64,000 nt of DNA from JBOGCH01 sp051656645 (GTDB lineage: Bacteria; Bacteroidota; Bacteroidia; Bacteroidales; Marinifilaceae): positions 1 to 64,000 of the forward strand of contig JBOGCH010000042.1 in NCBI GenBank assembly GCA_051656645.1. The letters are read 5' to 3'. The position numbers and the translations under genes were made by a program. Shown here in pieces: positions 26,688 through 36,645 of the stretch. The notes under the pieces are model-generated. The model searched no databases and was not told the DNA's origin. It worked only from the letters and a program-made list of their open reading frames with translations. The number at the start of each line of letters is the position of its first letter. Position 1 is the first letter of the stretch.

Positions 26688-28250
26688 ATGAGTACAAATC
26701 AAGATAAAATTAAAAAGCTTATTGAGCTTCGCGCTCAAGCTAGATTAGGTGGTGGCCAAAAACGTATTGACGCTCAACACAGCAAAGGAAAATTAACTGC
26801 ACGTGAGCGTATTGACATGCTTTTGGACGACGGAAGTTTTGAAGAGTTTGATATGTTTGTAACTCACCGTTGCACAAACTTTGGTATGGAAAAAACCAAG
26901 TTTTTAGGCGATGGTGTTGTAACCGGACAAGGAACTATTGATGGACGCGTTGTTTTTGTTTTTGCACAGGATTTCACCGTGTTTGGTGGAGCCTTGTCTG
27001 AAACGCTTGCAATGAAAATTTGCAAAGTAATGGACAAAGCCATGATTGTAGGTGCTCCTGTAATCGGTCTTAATGACTCGGGCGGTGCACGTATTCAAGA
27101 GGGTGTAACCTCATTGGCAGGATACGCTGAAATCTTTGAGCGTAATATCCTAGCTTCGGGTGTTATTCCGCAAATCTCAGCCATTTTTGGTCCATGTGCC
27201 GGAGGTGCTGTATATTCTCCTGCATTAACTGACTTTATCCTTATGACCGATCAAACATCGTACATGTTTGTAACAGGTCCTAAAGTGGTAAAAACAGTAA
27301 CTAATGAGGATATCTCAACAGAGGATCTTGGAGGTGCTAGAGTACACTCTTCAAAATCGGGTGTAGCTCATTTTATTGCTGAGGATGAGCAAGAAGGTAT
27401 TATGGTTATCCGTAAGTTACTTTCTTACTTACCATCAAACAACTTGGAAGATGCACCGGTTATTTCATGTAATGATCCGATTGACCGTTTGGACGATCGT
27501 TTAAATAGCATTATCCCTGACAATCCTAACCACCCATACAATATGCTTGAGGTGATTGAAGCGATTGTTGACTACGGAGAATTCCTTGAAGTTCATAAAA
27601 ACTATGCTAAAAACATCATTGTAGGTTTCTGCCGTATGGGTGGAATGCCTGTAGGTGTTATTGCTAACCAGCCTAACTTCTATGCGGGAGTACTTGACAT
27701 TGAAGCATCTCGTAAAGCTGCACGTTTTGTTCGTTTCTGCGACTGTTTCAATATCCCGGTATTGACATTGGTGGACGTTCCTGGATTCCTTCCTGGAAAA
27801 GTACAAGAGTACGGCGGTATCATTACACACGGAGCAAAATTGATGTTTGCTTATGGCGAGGCTACAGTACCAAAGGTAACTGTAACATTGCGTAAGTCAT
27901 ACGGAGGTGCTCATGACGTAATGTCTTGTAAACAACTTCGTGGCGATGCAAACTACGCTTGGCCAACAGCTCAAATCGCCGTTATGGGTGCTAAAGGAGC
28001 TATTGAGGTTCTTTACGGAAAAGAGATTGGCGCAATCACTGATCCACAAGCTAAAGCCGAGGCTGTTGCAGCGAAGGAAGATGAGTACAACGAGGCATTT
28101 GCAAATCCATATCAAGCAGCCGCTTACGGTTACATTGACGATGTGATTGAGCCACGTAACACTCGTTTCCGTGTTATCCGTGCATTGGAAAGCTTAAAGA
28201 CCAAGAAGGTGGTTAATCCGATGAAAAAACATAGTAATATTCCATTATAA
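26688..28250 (+). CDS. mmdA: Methylmalonyl-CoA decarboxylase alpha / carboxyltransferase subunit
   Basis: Carboxyltransferase that moves CO2 from (S)-methylmalonyl-CoA to the biotin carrier, giving propionyl-CoA. Two crotonase-like halves are evident: N-terminal [68 protein letters not shown] (oxyanion glycines), and C-terminal [33 protein letters not shown]. The same fold serves propionyl-CoA carboxylase beta, but the neighbouring OadG, biotin carrier and OadB genes fix the role as a membrane decarboxylase. 520 residues. Confidence 0.95.
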   Translation: MSTNQDKIKKLIELRAQARLGGGQKRIDAQHSKGKLTARERIDMLLDDGSFEEFDMFVTHRCTNFGMEKTKFLGDGVVTGQGTIDGRVVFVFAQDFTVFGGALSETLAMKICKVMDKAMIVGAPVIGLNDSGGARIQEGVTSLAGYAEIFERNILASGVIPQISAIFGPCAGGAVYSPALTDFILMTDQTSYMFVTGPKVVKTVTNEDISTEDLGGARVHSSKSGVAHFIAEDEQEGIMVIRKLLSYLPSNNLEDAPVISCNDPIDRLDDRLNSIIPDNPNHPYNMLEVIEAIVDYGEFLEVHKNYAKNIIVGFCRMGGMPVGVIANQPNFYAGVLDIEASRKAARFVRFCDCFNIPVLTLVDVPGFLPGKVQEYGGIITHGAKLMFAYGEATVPKVTVTLRKSYGGAHDVMSCKQLRGDANYAWPTAQIAVMGAKGAIEVLYGKEIGAITDPQAKAEAVAAKEDEYNEAFANPYQAAAYGYIDDVIEPRNTRFRVIRALESLKTKKVVNPMKKHSNIPL

Positions 28251-28261
28251 TACAGGAGAAT

Positions 28262-28642
28262 ATGATTCATCTAATACAACTAAACACAGCGGAAGTTGTT
28301 CAACAAGTGGGTGGTTACACCATCTCTTTTGTAGGATATTTTATTGTGTTTCTTGCCTTGATTATTTTGGTTTGTATCTTTTCATTGATACCCAAAATTC
28401 TTCGCGCAGTAACTAACAGACGTAACGGCGCAACACCGGCAGCGGCATCTGCTCCAACAGCATCGACAGAGATGGATATGGACGCGCAAACTAACGTTGC
28501 AATTGCAGCGGCAATCCATTTGTATTTCAATGAGATGCACGATTTTGAGAGTAATGTTATTACTATCCGTACGGCGAATAAGCAATATTCTCCATGGAAC
28601 TCGAAAATTTATGGCGTAAATAATCAACCGGTAAGAAGATAA
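28262..28642 (+). CDS. OadG-family small membrane subunit
   Basis: Small subunit that anchors and helps assemble the sodium-pumping decarboxylase. One membrane helix (about residues 17-42, GYTISFVGYFIVFLALIILV) is followed by a basic stop (KILRAVTNRR) and an Ala/Thr/Pro-rich linker, then a C-terminal soluble segment with INPWNSKIYG-type ending (YSPWNSKIYGVNNQPVRR) usual in Bacteroidetes OadG proteins. 126 residues. It is 11 bases after mmdA and 51 before the biotin-carrier gene. Confidence 0.85.
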   Translation: MIHLIQLNTAEVVQQVGGYTISFVGYFIVFLALIILVCIFSLIPKILRAVTNRRNGATPAAASAPTASTEMDMDAQTNVAIAAAIHLYFNEMHDFESNVITIRTANKQYSPWNSKIYGVNNQPVRR

Positions 28643-28693
28643 GAAATCTATTAATGGGACATTGACAATTGTCCTTTGACAATAATAACAGCT

Positions 28694-29146
28694 ATGAAAC
28701 AATATAAATTTAGCATTGGTGGTGAAAGCTATGAAGTTGAAGTAAGCAACTTTGACGGGCAAAACATCACTGTGAGCGTAAACGGTACACCTTATGATGT
28801 ACAATTAGAGTCGGAAGTTCAGGCGCCTAAAACGCCAACCATCGCGCGTCGTACAGCAGCCCCTGCTGCAGCACCGGCACCGACAGGAGCTCCTTCATTA
28901 TCGCAAGCACCAAAAGCAGCTTCTTCGGGAGCAGCACGTAAAGTGGAATCTCCACTTCCGGGCAGTATTATGCGCATCAACGTTGCCGTTGGCGACGCTG
29001 TGAAAGCAGGACAATGTCTGTTGGTGATGGAAGCCATGAAAATGGAAAACAACGTAATGGCCGACAAAGACGGTGTAGTACAAGCAATTAAAGTTAAAGT
29101 AGGAGATGCTGTATTACAAGGTGACGTATTAATGGAACTTGCATAA
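28694..29146 (+). CDS. mmdC: Biotin carrier subunit of methylmalonyl-CoA decarboxylase
   Basis: Carries CO2 on biotin between MmdA and the membrane pump. The start MKQYKFSIGG at 28694 is preferred over an upstream ATG at 28676, since the family starts here. An N-terminal beta domain (1-45) and an Ala/Pro-rich linker (45-80) lead into a biotinyl domain with Lys116 in VMEAMKMEN. 150 residues. Placed between the OadG and OadB-type genes of the same operon. Confidence 0.94.
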   Translation: MKQYKFSIGGESYEVEVSNFDGQNITVSVNGTPYDVQLESEVQAPKTPTIARRTAAPAAAPAPTGAPSLSQAPKAASSGAARKVESPLPGSIMRINVAVGDAVKAGQCLLVMEAMKMENNVMADKDGVVQAIKVKVGDAVLQGDVLMELA

Positions 29147-29158
29147 TCTGACAATTGT

Positions 29159-30790
29159 ATGAAACAAATTATTTTCGCTGTCCTTGCGTTTTTCACTGTT
29201 GCTATGGCAAATTTTGATGCCAACGCGCAATCGGCGGATTATGCAAAGACATTAAGACAAGGAAAATGGATTAATTATACGGATGGTTACAAGCCAAGCG
29301 CTACAGGCGACACTGAGCGTAACGTAAAACGTTTGAAAATCTATGATTTCCGTCACGATGGTACCTTTACCATGGACTCTATTAAACAACGTTACAACGG
29401 TTCATGGAGATTGGAAGGTAATAAAGTGATTATGACATTTTCTCCTCGTGAGGTTGTTCAGTTTTCTAAGAACAAAGATTTAAATGGCAACCATGATGAT
29501 TACTACCGTGAGGCAGTAACCGTTGAGTTAGGAACACGCGTAGCAACACTGAATGGTGATGTTTTAGCGTTCTCTAATCCAAAAATGAATGCTGTACAGA
29601 ATTCTGATGCACTTACCGGTATTCGCAATTTCTGGGAATTCTCAGGTATTCCTAATGCAACCGGAGGTAATCTGATTATGATTCTGTTTGGATTATTCTT
29701 CATCTTCTTGGCAATTAAATACAACTATGAGCCGATGCTACTTATTCCTATTGGGATGGGGGTAATTATTGGTAACATTCCGTTCTATATGGGCGAAGGT
29801 TTCCACCTTGAGGCTGGTATTTATGAGCCGGGATCGGTATTGAACATTTTATATTCGGGGGTTGTGAAGGGTTGGTACCCTCCTATCATTTTCCTAGGTA
29901 TTGGTGCAATGACGGACTTCTCGTCGTTAATCTCTAATCCAAAGTTAATGATTCTAGGTGCGGCCGCTCAGTTGGGTGTATTTACTACTTTCCTTGGAGC
30001 ATTGTTCTTAGGATTCCCTGCGCCTGAAGCGGGGGCTATTGGTATTATTGGTGGAGCGGATGGCCCTACGGCTATTTTCTTGGCATCGAAACTTGCCAAC
30101 GGTATTAATGTATTACCTGACGGAACATTGGTGAGAAACCTTATTGGTCCTATTGCTATTGCAGCCTACTCGTATATGGCATTGATTCCATTAATCCAAC
30201 CTCCTATTATCAACTTGTTGACAACTAAGAAAGAGCGTTTAATTAAGATGCGTCCTCCACGTGTAGTATCTCGTACGGAGAAACAACTGTTCCCTATCAT
30301 TGGATTGTTGGTAACAACATTTATTGCTCCTTCGGCAATTCCATTGTTGGGTATGTTATTCCTTGGAAACTTGTTGAAAGAGTCGACAGTAACTAACCGT
30401 TTGGCAAATACCGCATGTAACGCGTTGATTGACTCTATTACAATCCTATTGGGAGTAACCGTAGGAGCATCAACACAAGCTGACGTATTCTTACAATGGT
30501 CATCAATCCAAATCTTTGTATTAGGAGCTATTGCTTTCTGTTTCTCAACAGCGGGTGGAGTTATCTTTGCTAAAATATTGAATTGGTGCTCATCTAAAGA
30601 AAATCCTGTAAACCCAATGATTGGTGCTTCGGGAGTATCGGCGGTACCTAATAGTGCTCGTGTTGTTCAGAACCTTGGTTTAAAGAACGACCCTACTAAC
30701 CACCTTTTAATGCACGCCATGGCACCTAACGTTGCCGGTGTAATTGGTTCGGCAGTAGCTGCGGGTGTAATTTTAAGTTTCTTGATGTAA
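29159..30790 (+). CDS. mmdB: Sodium-pumping decarboxylase beta subunit with exported N-terminal domain
   Basis: Membrane subunit that decarboxylates carboxybiotin and exports Na+. From about residue 150 it is a typical OadB/MmdB (FWEFSGIPNATGGNLIMILF, EPMLLIPIGMGVIIGNIPF, GAIGIIGGADGPTAIFLASK with the Na+ Asp, LMHAMAPNVAGVIGSAVAAG). Ahead of this are 24 residues of signal peptide (MKQIIFAVLAFFTVAMANF, then DANAQSA) and a ~115-residue lipocalin-like domain (LRQGKWINYTDG, FRHDGTFTMDSI, YNGSWRLEGNKVIMTF). The total of 543 residues compares with about 400-430 for the family. The frame is unbroken, and no separate start fits better downstream. Confidence 0.93.
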   Translation: MKQIIFAVLAFFTVAMANFDANAQSADYAKTLRQGKWINYTDGYKPSATGDTERNVKRLKIYDFRHDGTFTMDSIKQRYNGSWRLEGNKVIMTFSPREVVQFSKNKDLNGNHDDYYREAVTVELGTRVATLNGDVLAFSNPKMNAVQNSDALTGIRNFWEFSGIPNATGGNLIMILFGLFFIFLAIKYNYEPMLLIPIGMGVIIGNIPFYMGEGFHLEAGIYEPGSVLNILYSGVVKGWYPPIIFLGIGAMTDFSSLISNPKLMILGAAAQLGVFTTFLGALFLGFPAPEAGAIGIIGGADGPTAIFLASKLANGINVLPDGTLVRNLIGPIAIAAYSYMALIPLIQPPIINLLTTKKERLIKMRPPRVVSRTEKQLFPIIGLLVTTFIAPSAIPLLGMLFLGNLLKESTVTNRLANTACNALIDSITILLGVTVGASTQADVFLQWSSIQIFVLGAIAFCFSTAGGVIFAKILNWCSSKENPVNPMIGASGVSAVPNSARVVQNLGLKNDPTNHLLMHAMAPNVAGVIGSAVAAGVILSFLM

Positions 30791-30810
30791 TTTACAAATT
30801 ACCATATTTT

Positions 30811-30848
30811 AAACAGGCATTGGGGTATAATCCCAATGCCTGTTTTTA
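30811..30848 (+). terminator. Terminator of the mce-mmdB operon
   Basis: Perfect 14-bp stem (30811-30824 with 30832-30845) with a 7-base loop and Ts after it. Confidence 0.85.
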
Positions 30849-30981
30849 TTTTGTGCGGAGACCTTAACTTTTAAATAAGAAATAATATGTTGCAAAAGCA
30901 ATAATTTTTTTAAATCTTTGGAAAGGAATTCACCATGATGTGCAAATAAATAGATTCAATACACTAATATTAAAATCAGAG

Positions 30982-33183
30982 ATGAGACATTTACTACTTA
31001 TTTTCCTGTGTATATCGGGAATAATCACCTCGGTAACTGCGCAAAAGCAGCAGCTTACGTTGGATGATTTTTTTGTGAAGGGGACTTTTGGACAGCGACG
31101 TGTTAGCGGGCTACGTTCTATGAACGACGGACTACATTACACTATTGTAGCAGACAATGGAAAAAAGATTGTTAAATACAGTTACAAAACAGGGAAAGAA
31201 GTTGAAACACTTTTAGATTTAAATAAACTTGAAGATTGCGACGCAAAGTCGATTCAAGGATATGATTTTGATCCGACGGAACAACGTATTATATTCTTTA
31301 CAAACCGTGAGGATGTTTATCGCCATTCATTTAAGGCGGATTATTATGTTTATGAGCTAAAAAATAAGATTGTTAAACCTTTATCGGACGGAGGAAAACA
31401 ACAATTGGCTACTTTCTCACCAAACGGCATCCGCATTGCTTTTGTACGCGATAATAACTTATTTATTCATGATGTACGTTTTGGATCGGAGATTCAGATT
31501 ACATATGACGGTAAGTTTAACGAAATAATAAATGGAGCTCCGGACTGGGTATATGAGGAGGAGTTTGGTTTTAATCGTGCATTTGATTGGGCACCTGACG
31601 GGTCGGCACTTGCTTATATCCGTTTTGACGAGAGCGAAGTTCCTGTATTCCACATGAACATGTTCCGCGGAATGGCTCCATCGTATGACGCGAATACATT
31701 ATATCCGTCAAACTATAGTTACAAATATCCGAAAGCAGGCGAAAAGAACTCCAAAGTATCTGTTCATGTATATGACATTGCGGATAGGACTACATTGCCT
31801 ATGGAGCATACGCAATTAGAGGAGTTTTACATTCCACGCATAAAATGGACGAATGATGCCAAGAAGTTAGCGATTACAACTCTTAATCGCCACCAAAACA
31901 ACATGGAAGTGTTTCTTGCCAATGTAAAAACAGGCAAAAGTACCGTGCTTTATAGAGACAATAACAAATACTATATTGACGAGAGCAACTTGGATAACTT
32001 AATTTTCCTTGAGGATGGCAAACACTTCATTACAACAAGCGAGAAGAATGGCTTTATGCATTTATACTTGTACACAATGGGTGGCAAAGAGGTGAAAGCT
32101 ATTACTAAAGGAAACTTTGATATTAAAGAGTTCCACGGTTATGATGCTGCTACGGATCAGTACTTCTACTCATCGTTTGAGGAATCGCCAATGGAGCTTA
32201 CAACCTATGCCATTAACGGTAAAGGCGTAAAACGCAAGCTAACACCTATAAAAGGATGGAACCAAACGTCGTTTAGCAAAAACTTTAACTACTATATTAA
32301 TACCGTATCAAACACAACGACTCCTTCTACAACAACATTGTATGACCGTAAAGGAAAAGTGGTGCGTGTATTGGAAGACAACAAAGCGTTGAACGAGCGC
32401 TTACAACAGTTTGATCTTGCAACGAAGGAGTTTATTCAACTGCCTGCAGCTGATGGGAAAACTATGTTGAACGCGAGTCTTATTAAACCGAAGAATTTTG
32501 ATGCTACGAAAAAATATCCGCTATTGGTGACACAATACAGTGGTCCTAACTCTCAAAGCGTAAAAAACACTTGGGGTGTGAGCTGGTTAGACTACTTGGC
32601 ACAAGAGGGGTATGTTGTAGTAACTATTGATCCGCGTGGAACAGGAGCTCGTGGCGAAGAGTTTAGAAAATGTACTTACATGCAGTTGGGTAAAATTGAG
32701 AGTGATGACGTAATTGCTGCAACAAGAGCGTTGGCAAATGAGAGCTACATTGACAACAAAAATGTGGCAATTTGGGGATGGAGCTTTGGTGGCTTTATGT
32801 CTTCTCTATGCTTAATGAAAGGGGCCGATGTATTTTCAACAGCTATTTCAGTTGCTCCGGTAACTAACTGGCGTTATTATGATACAATCTACACAGAGCG
32901 CTTTATGCGTACACCAGAGGAGAATCCGGAAGGATATGATGCCAACTCTCCTATTAATTGGGTAAACAAATTGGAAGGAAACTTATTACTATGCCACGGT
33001 ACTGCGGATGACAATGTACACGTACAAAACTGCTATGAACTTGCAGAAGCATTGGTACAAGCTAACAAACAATTTGATATGGCTGTTTACACAAATCGTA
33101 ACCACAGTATATTTGGGGGAAAAACAACCCTTCATTTATACACTCGCTTTGTAAACTATTTGAACAGTAATTTAAAGAAATAA
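30982..33183 (+). CDS. Dipeptidyl peptidase IV (S9B)
   Basis: Exported serine peptidase that releases X-Pro and X-Ala dipeptides. The start MRHLLLIFLCISGIITSVTA at 30982 gives a clean signal peptide; an ATG 42 bases upstream adds a non-signal sequence. Residues 30-480 form the beta-propeller (including DWVYEEEF with the Glu pair that binds the N-terminus). The catalytic triad is Ser601 (GWSFGGF), Asp676 (GTADDNVH) and His708 (NRNHSIFGG). 733 residues, normal. It has pepD 28 bases downstream, pointing to joint peptide use. Confidence 0.96.
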   Translation: MRHLLLIFLCISGIITSVTAQKQQLTLDDFFVKGTFGQRRVSGLRSMNDGLHYTIVADNGKKIVKYSYKTGKEVETLLDLNKLEDCDAKSIQGYDFDPTEQRIIFFTNREDVYRHSFKADYYVYELKNKIVKPLSDGGKQQLATFSPNGIRIAFVRDNNLFIHDVRFGSEIQITYDGKFNEIINGAPDWVYEEEFGFNRAFDWAPDGSALAYIRFDESEVPVFHMNMFRGMAPSYDANTLYPSNYSYKYPKAGEKNSKVSVHVYDIADRTTLPMEHTQLEEFYIPRIKWTNDAKKLAITTLNRHQNNMEVFLANVKTGKSTVLYRDNNKYYIDESNLDNLIFLEDGKHFITTSEKNGFMHLYLYTMGGKEVKAITKGNFDIKEFHGYDAATDQYFYSSFEESPMELTTYAINGKGVKRKLTPIKGWNQTSFSKNFNYYINTVSNTTTPSTTTLYDRKGKVVRVLEDNKALNERLQQFDLATKEFIQLPAADGKTMLNASLIKPKNFDATKKYPLLVTQYSGPNSQSVKNTWGVSWLDYLAQEGYVVVTIDPRGTGARGEEFRKCTYMQLGKIESDDVIAATRALANESYIDNKNVAIWGWSFGGFMSSLCLMKGADVFSTAISVAPVTNWRYYDTIYTERFMRTPEENPEGYDANSPINWVNKLEGNLLLCHGTADDNVHVQNCYELAEALVQANKQFDMAVYTNRNHSIFGGKTTLHLYTRFVNYLNSNLKK

Positions 33184-33211
33184 GATTTACTAAATATAAA
33201 ACCTTAAATGT

Positions 33212-34675
33212 ATGAGTAACGAAATTGCAAATTTAACTCCCAAAGCAGTATGGGAAAATTTCTATAAACTAACACAAGTGCCACGTCCGTCAAACCATGA
33301 AGAAACGGCGCGCGCATTTATGATGAAATGGGCTAAGGAAAATGGTATTGAGGCAGAAGAGGATGCTGTGGGTAACATTATTCTACGCAAACCTGCAACT
33401 CCGGGAATGGAGAACAGACAAGGCGTTATTCTGCAAGGCCACTTGGATATGGTTCCGCAAAAAAATGAAGGTACGGAACACAATTTTAAAACAGACCCTA
33501 TCTCTACCTATATTGATGGAGAATGGGTGCGCGCAAAAGGTACAACTCTTGGAGCTGACAACGGAATTGGTGTTGCTGCTGCAATGGGCGTACTTACCGC
33601 TACCGACATTGAACATGGCCCTGTAGAGGTGCTTATTACAGCAACTGAAGAAACAGGCATGGATGGTGCCAACGGTTTACAACCGGGCGTATTGAAGGGA
33701 GATATTTTATTAAATATGGACTCGGAAGACGAAGGCGAACTTTATGTGGGTTGCGCAGGAGGTATTGACGGAACAATTTCTTTTAAATATACAAAGGAGA
33801 GTATTCCTACCGATTACGTTGCCTATAAGATTGTTGTAAAAGGATTAAAAGGCGGTCACTCCGGAATGGATATTAACACAGGACGCGGAAACTCAAATAA
33901 ATTGTTATTCCGTTTCCTTAAAAGTTACGCATGCGATTTAGATATCCGTATTAGCAATGTTAAAGGGGGATCATTACGTAATGCTATTCCGCGTGAGTCC
34001 TTTGCTACTGTAGTTCTTCCGGCAGCTAATGTTGAGAAGTTAACAGCAGCAATTAAAGAGACTGAAGCGATTTTCAAAAACGAACTATCGGCTAAAGAAC
34101 CTACTTTGGAGTTATTTGCGGAAGCATGTGGAATGCCAGAGTTTATTATTGCGAGCGAATTACAAGGACGCTTTGTGAACAGTATTCTTGCATGTCCAAA
34201 CGGTCCGGTACGCATGATTGACTCAATGCCTGATACTGTTGAGACATCGAATAACTTAGCTATTATTAAGTTTGATGGTGATAAGATTATTGTTTCTACG
34301 TTGCTACGCTCATCAGTAGATACAGCGAAAGAAGCTTTAGCACAAACCATTCAAGCAGTATTTGAATTAGCAAAAGCAGACACTATTGAATTTACCGGCG
34401 CTTATCCGGGATGGAAACCAAATCCAGACTCGGCTATTTTAGCTACTATGGAGAAAGTATACAATGCGTTGTATGGCAAAACTCCTAAAACAATGGCAGT
34501 ACATGCCGGATTGGAATGTGGTGTGCTAGGAGCAAAATATACAAACTGGGATATGATCTCATTTGGACCTACCATTAGAAATCCACACTCTCCGGATGAG
34601 CGTGTAAATGTCCCTTCGGTAGAGAAATTCTGGGAATTCCTAAAAGCAACATTGAAGGCTGTACCTGTGAAATAG
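33212..34675 (+). CDS. pepD: Aminoacyl-histidine dipeptidase (PepD, M20C)
   Basis: Zinc dipeptidase that splits Xaa-His and many other dipeptides in the cytoplasm, acting after the exported DPP IV. Zinc ligands and catalytic residues: GHLDMVPQ (His77, Asp79), LGADNGIG (Asp116), ATEETGMDG (Glu146-Glu147), NMDSEDEGEL, and the C-terminal GPTIRNPHSPDERV with the last His. 487 residues, normal length. No signal peptide. A strong terminator follows. Confidence 0.96.
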   Translation: MSNEIANLTPKAVWENFYKLTQVPRPSNHEETARAFMMKWAKENGIEAEEDAVGNIILRKPATPGMENRQGVILQGHLDMVPQKNEGTEHNFKTDPISTYIDGEWVRAKGTTLGADNGIGVAAAMGVLTATDIEHGPVEVLITATEETGMDGANGLQPGVLKGDILLNMDSEDEGELYVGCAGGIDGTISFKYTKESIPTDYVAYKIVVKGLKGGHSGMDINTGRGNSNKLLFRFLKSYACDLDIRISNVKGGSLRNAIPRESFATVVLPAANVEKLTAAIKETEAIFKNELSAKEPTLELFAEACGMPEFIIASELQGRFVNSILACPNGPVRMIDSMPDTVETSNNLAIIKFDGDKIIVSTLLRSSVDTAKEALAQTIQAVFELAKADTIEFTGAYPGWKPNPDSAILATMEKVYNALYGKTPKTMAVHAGLECGVLGAKYTNWDMISFGPTIRNPHSPDERVNVPSVEKFWEFLKATLKAVPVK

Positions 34676-34690
34676 TCATCAATAGAACAA

Positions 34691-34740
34691 AAAAAGAACG
34701 CCTTTTACTCTAAATTTAGAGTAAAAGGCGTTCTTTTTTT
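34691..34740 (+). terminator. Perfect 24-bp terminator after pepD
   Basis: Arms 34691-34714 and 34715-34738 are exact complements centred on AAATTT, followed by Ts; the A run on the left permits bidirectional action. Confidence 0.9.
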
Positions 34741-34906
34741 TAGATTTATTACTAATAATAGGAAAACAATAATCGGTTATATACGTTATAATGTGTTGGT
34801 TAGCGATAGTTTTAACTAACTACGCTTTGTTTTTAGGTTCTATTAACAGGTTCGTACGCAAAAAGTACTATTTTTGCAACTGAATTTGTAATATAATTAA
34901 ACGATT

Positions 34907-36571
34907 ATGAAAAGATTGACGCTGCCGGCAATGTTACAGAACAGCGTAGCACAATTCGCAAAGAATAGATGCTTGAATTTTGTAGACACCGGCAACAAAA
35001 CATACGGGGACTTTTACAATGAAGTATCCGGGTTGTCAAATTACCTAACTTCGGTTGGTATTACAAAAGGCGATAAAGTTGCCATCTATAGTGCTAATAT
35101 GCCAAACTGGGCAGTTATTCAGTTTGCGTTGGGAACTATCGGAGCAGTTGCTGTACCCGTTTTACCGGGCTTCAGTACACACGATGTTCAAAACATTATG
35201 GAACACTCTGAGGCTAAACTAATTTTTGTCTCTAAATCACTTTATCGTATCGTGGAAGGTGTTAATACCCCACATTTAACGAAGAAAATCCTAGTAAACA
35301 ATTTTTCCCTTATACCCGATGGGGCTACTTATGAGGAGATTGAGAAACTGGATAATCCTATTGATTTAAGTAACACTACGCCGTTTACAACAACAACAGT
35401 TGAGGAGAACGATACGGCCACTATTATTTACACTTCCGGAACCACCGGCTTTTCAAAAGGTGTGGAGCTTACTCACAAAAATATTATGTGGAATGCGCAG
35501 CAATGTGCAACAATTAAAGCTATAAATGAAGACGACCGTTTTTTAAGTATACTGCCATTGGCACATACTTATGAAAATACGCTAGGTTTGTTGTTACCAC
35601 TTATGTTTGGTGCACAGGTATATTATTTAGACCGCTTGCCTACGCCAAAATTGTTGGTTCCGGCAATGCAAAAGGTGCGTCCTACTATTATGCTATCTGT
35701 ACCTCTTATTATTGAGAAGATATTTAAAGGTCAGGTATTGCCTAAGTTTACCTCATCAAAAGTGATGAGAGCGCTATATAGCTTTGCTCCTACTAGAAAG
35801 TTACTTAACCGTTTTGCAGGTATGAAGCTTATGCAAACTTTTGGCGGAGAGATTAAGTTTTTCGGTATTGGCGGATCAAAAGTGGATGCCGCTTGCGAGA
35901 AGTTTTTAATTGAGGCAAAATTTCCATATGCTATTGGTTACGGATTAACAGAAACTGCACCAATGAGTGCCGGTTCGGCACCGTTCCAAACCTTAAAGCA
36001 AGGTGTAGGACCTGCGATGGAGGGCGTTGAATTACGTATTAATGAGCCGGATCAAAGTGGTCAAGGTGAAATATGGATTCGTGGTCCACACGTTATGAAA
36101 GGATACTACAAACGTCCGGAGTTGACTGCTGAGGTTATTACTGAGGACGGATGGTTTAAAACCGGAGATCTTGGAAGTATTGATAAGAAGGGACAACTTT
36201 CCATTAGAGGACGTATAAAAACGATGATATTAGGTGCCTCGGGAGAGAATATTTATCCGGAGGAGATAGAATCTATTATAAATAATTTCCGATTTGTTAC
36301 AGAATCCCTTGTGGTGGAACGTAAAGGAAAACTTGTTGCCATGGTACATTTTAACATGGAAGAGCTAGAGAAGAATTGCGAAAAGTGGAAAGCGCAAGGA
36401 AGAAACTACAAGGCTGCGATTAACGATTATATGGAGTTGCAGAAGAAAGAGTTATCGGAATATGTTAACGCACGCGTAAATAACTTCTCAAAGTTACAAT
36501 TGGTAATGGTACAAAGCGAGCCATTTGAAAAAACACCTACGCATAAGATTAAAAGATTTTTATATTCATAA
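34907..36571 (+). CDS. Long-chain acyl-CoA ligase (AMP-forming)
   Basis: Activates fatty acids to acyl-CoA via acyl-AMP. ATP-binding loop TIIYTSGTTGFSKG (about 172-185), the GYGLTETAPMSAG motif (A5), GWFKTGDLGSID (A7), and the C-terminal RIKTMILGASGENIYPEEIE with the hinge and A10-type lysine later (THKIKRFLYS). No membrane segment. 554 residues, as in FACL-type proteins of Bacteroidetes. Chain-length preference is not determined. It is a lone gene with an A/T-rich 230-base leader region. Confidence 0.92.
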   Translation: MKRLTLPAMLQNSVAQFAKNRCLNFVDTGNKTYGDFYNEVSGLSNYLTSVGITKGDKVAIYSANMPNWAVIQFALGTIGAVAVPVLPGFSTHDVQNIMEHSEAKLIFVSKSLYRIVEGVNTPHLTKKILVNNFSLIPDGATYEEIEKLDNPIDLSNTTPFTTTTVEENDTATIIYTSGTTGFSKGVELTHKNIMWNAQQCATIKAINEDDRFLSILPLAHTYENTLGLLLPLMFGAQVYYLDRLPTPKLLVPAMQKVRPTIMLSVPLIIEKIFKGQVLPKFTSSKVMRALYSFAPTRKLLNRFAGMKLMQTFGGEIKFFGIGGSKVDAACEKFLIEAKFPYAIGYGLTETAPMSAGSAPFQTLKQGVGPAMEGVELRINEPDQSGQGEIWIRGPHVMKGYYKRPELTAEVITEDGWFKTGDLGSIDKKGQLSIRGRIKTMILGASGENIYPEEIESIINNFRFVTESLVVERKGKLVAMVHFNMEELEKNCEKWKAQGRNYKAAINDYMELQKKELSEYVNARVNNFSKLQLVMVQSEPFEKTPTHKIKRFLYS

Positions 36572-36613
36572 ATCTTCGCTCTATAAAAAATTATAGAACT
36601 TTCTAAACAATGA

Positions 36614-36638
36614 AGGGGAGTAGCTAAGCTACTCCCCT
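36614..36638. terminator. Terminator between convergent acyl-CoA ligase and glutamine synthetase genes
   Basis: Complementary arms 36614-36625 and 36627-36638 (12 bp, with the innermost bases forming the loop) with A/T tracts outside, placed just before the end of glnA at 36646. Confidence 0.75.
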
Positions 36639-36645
36639 ATATATT

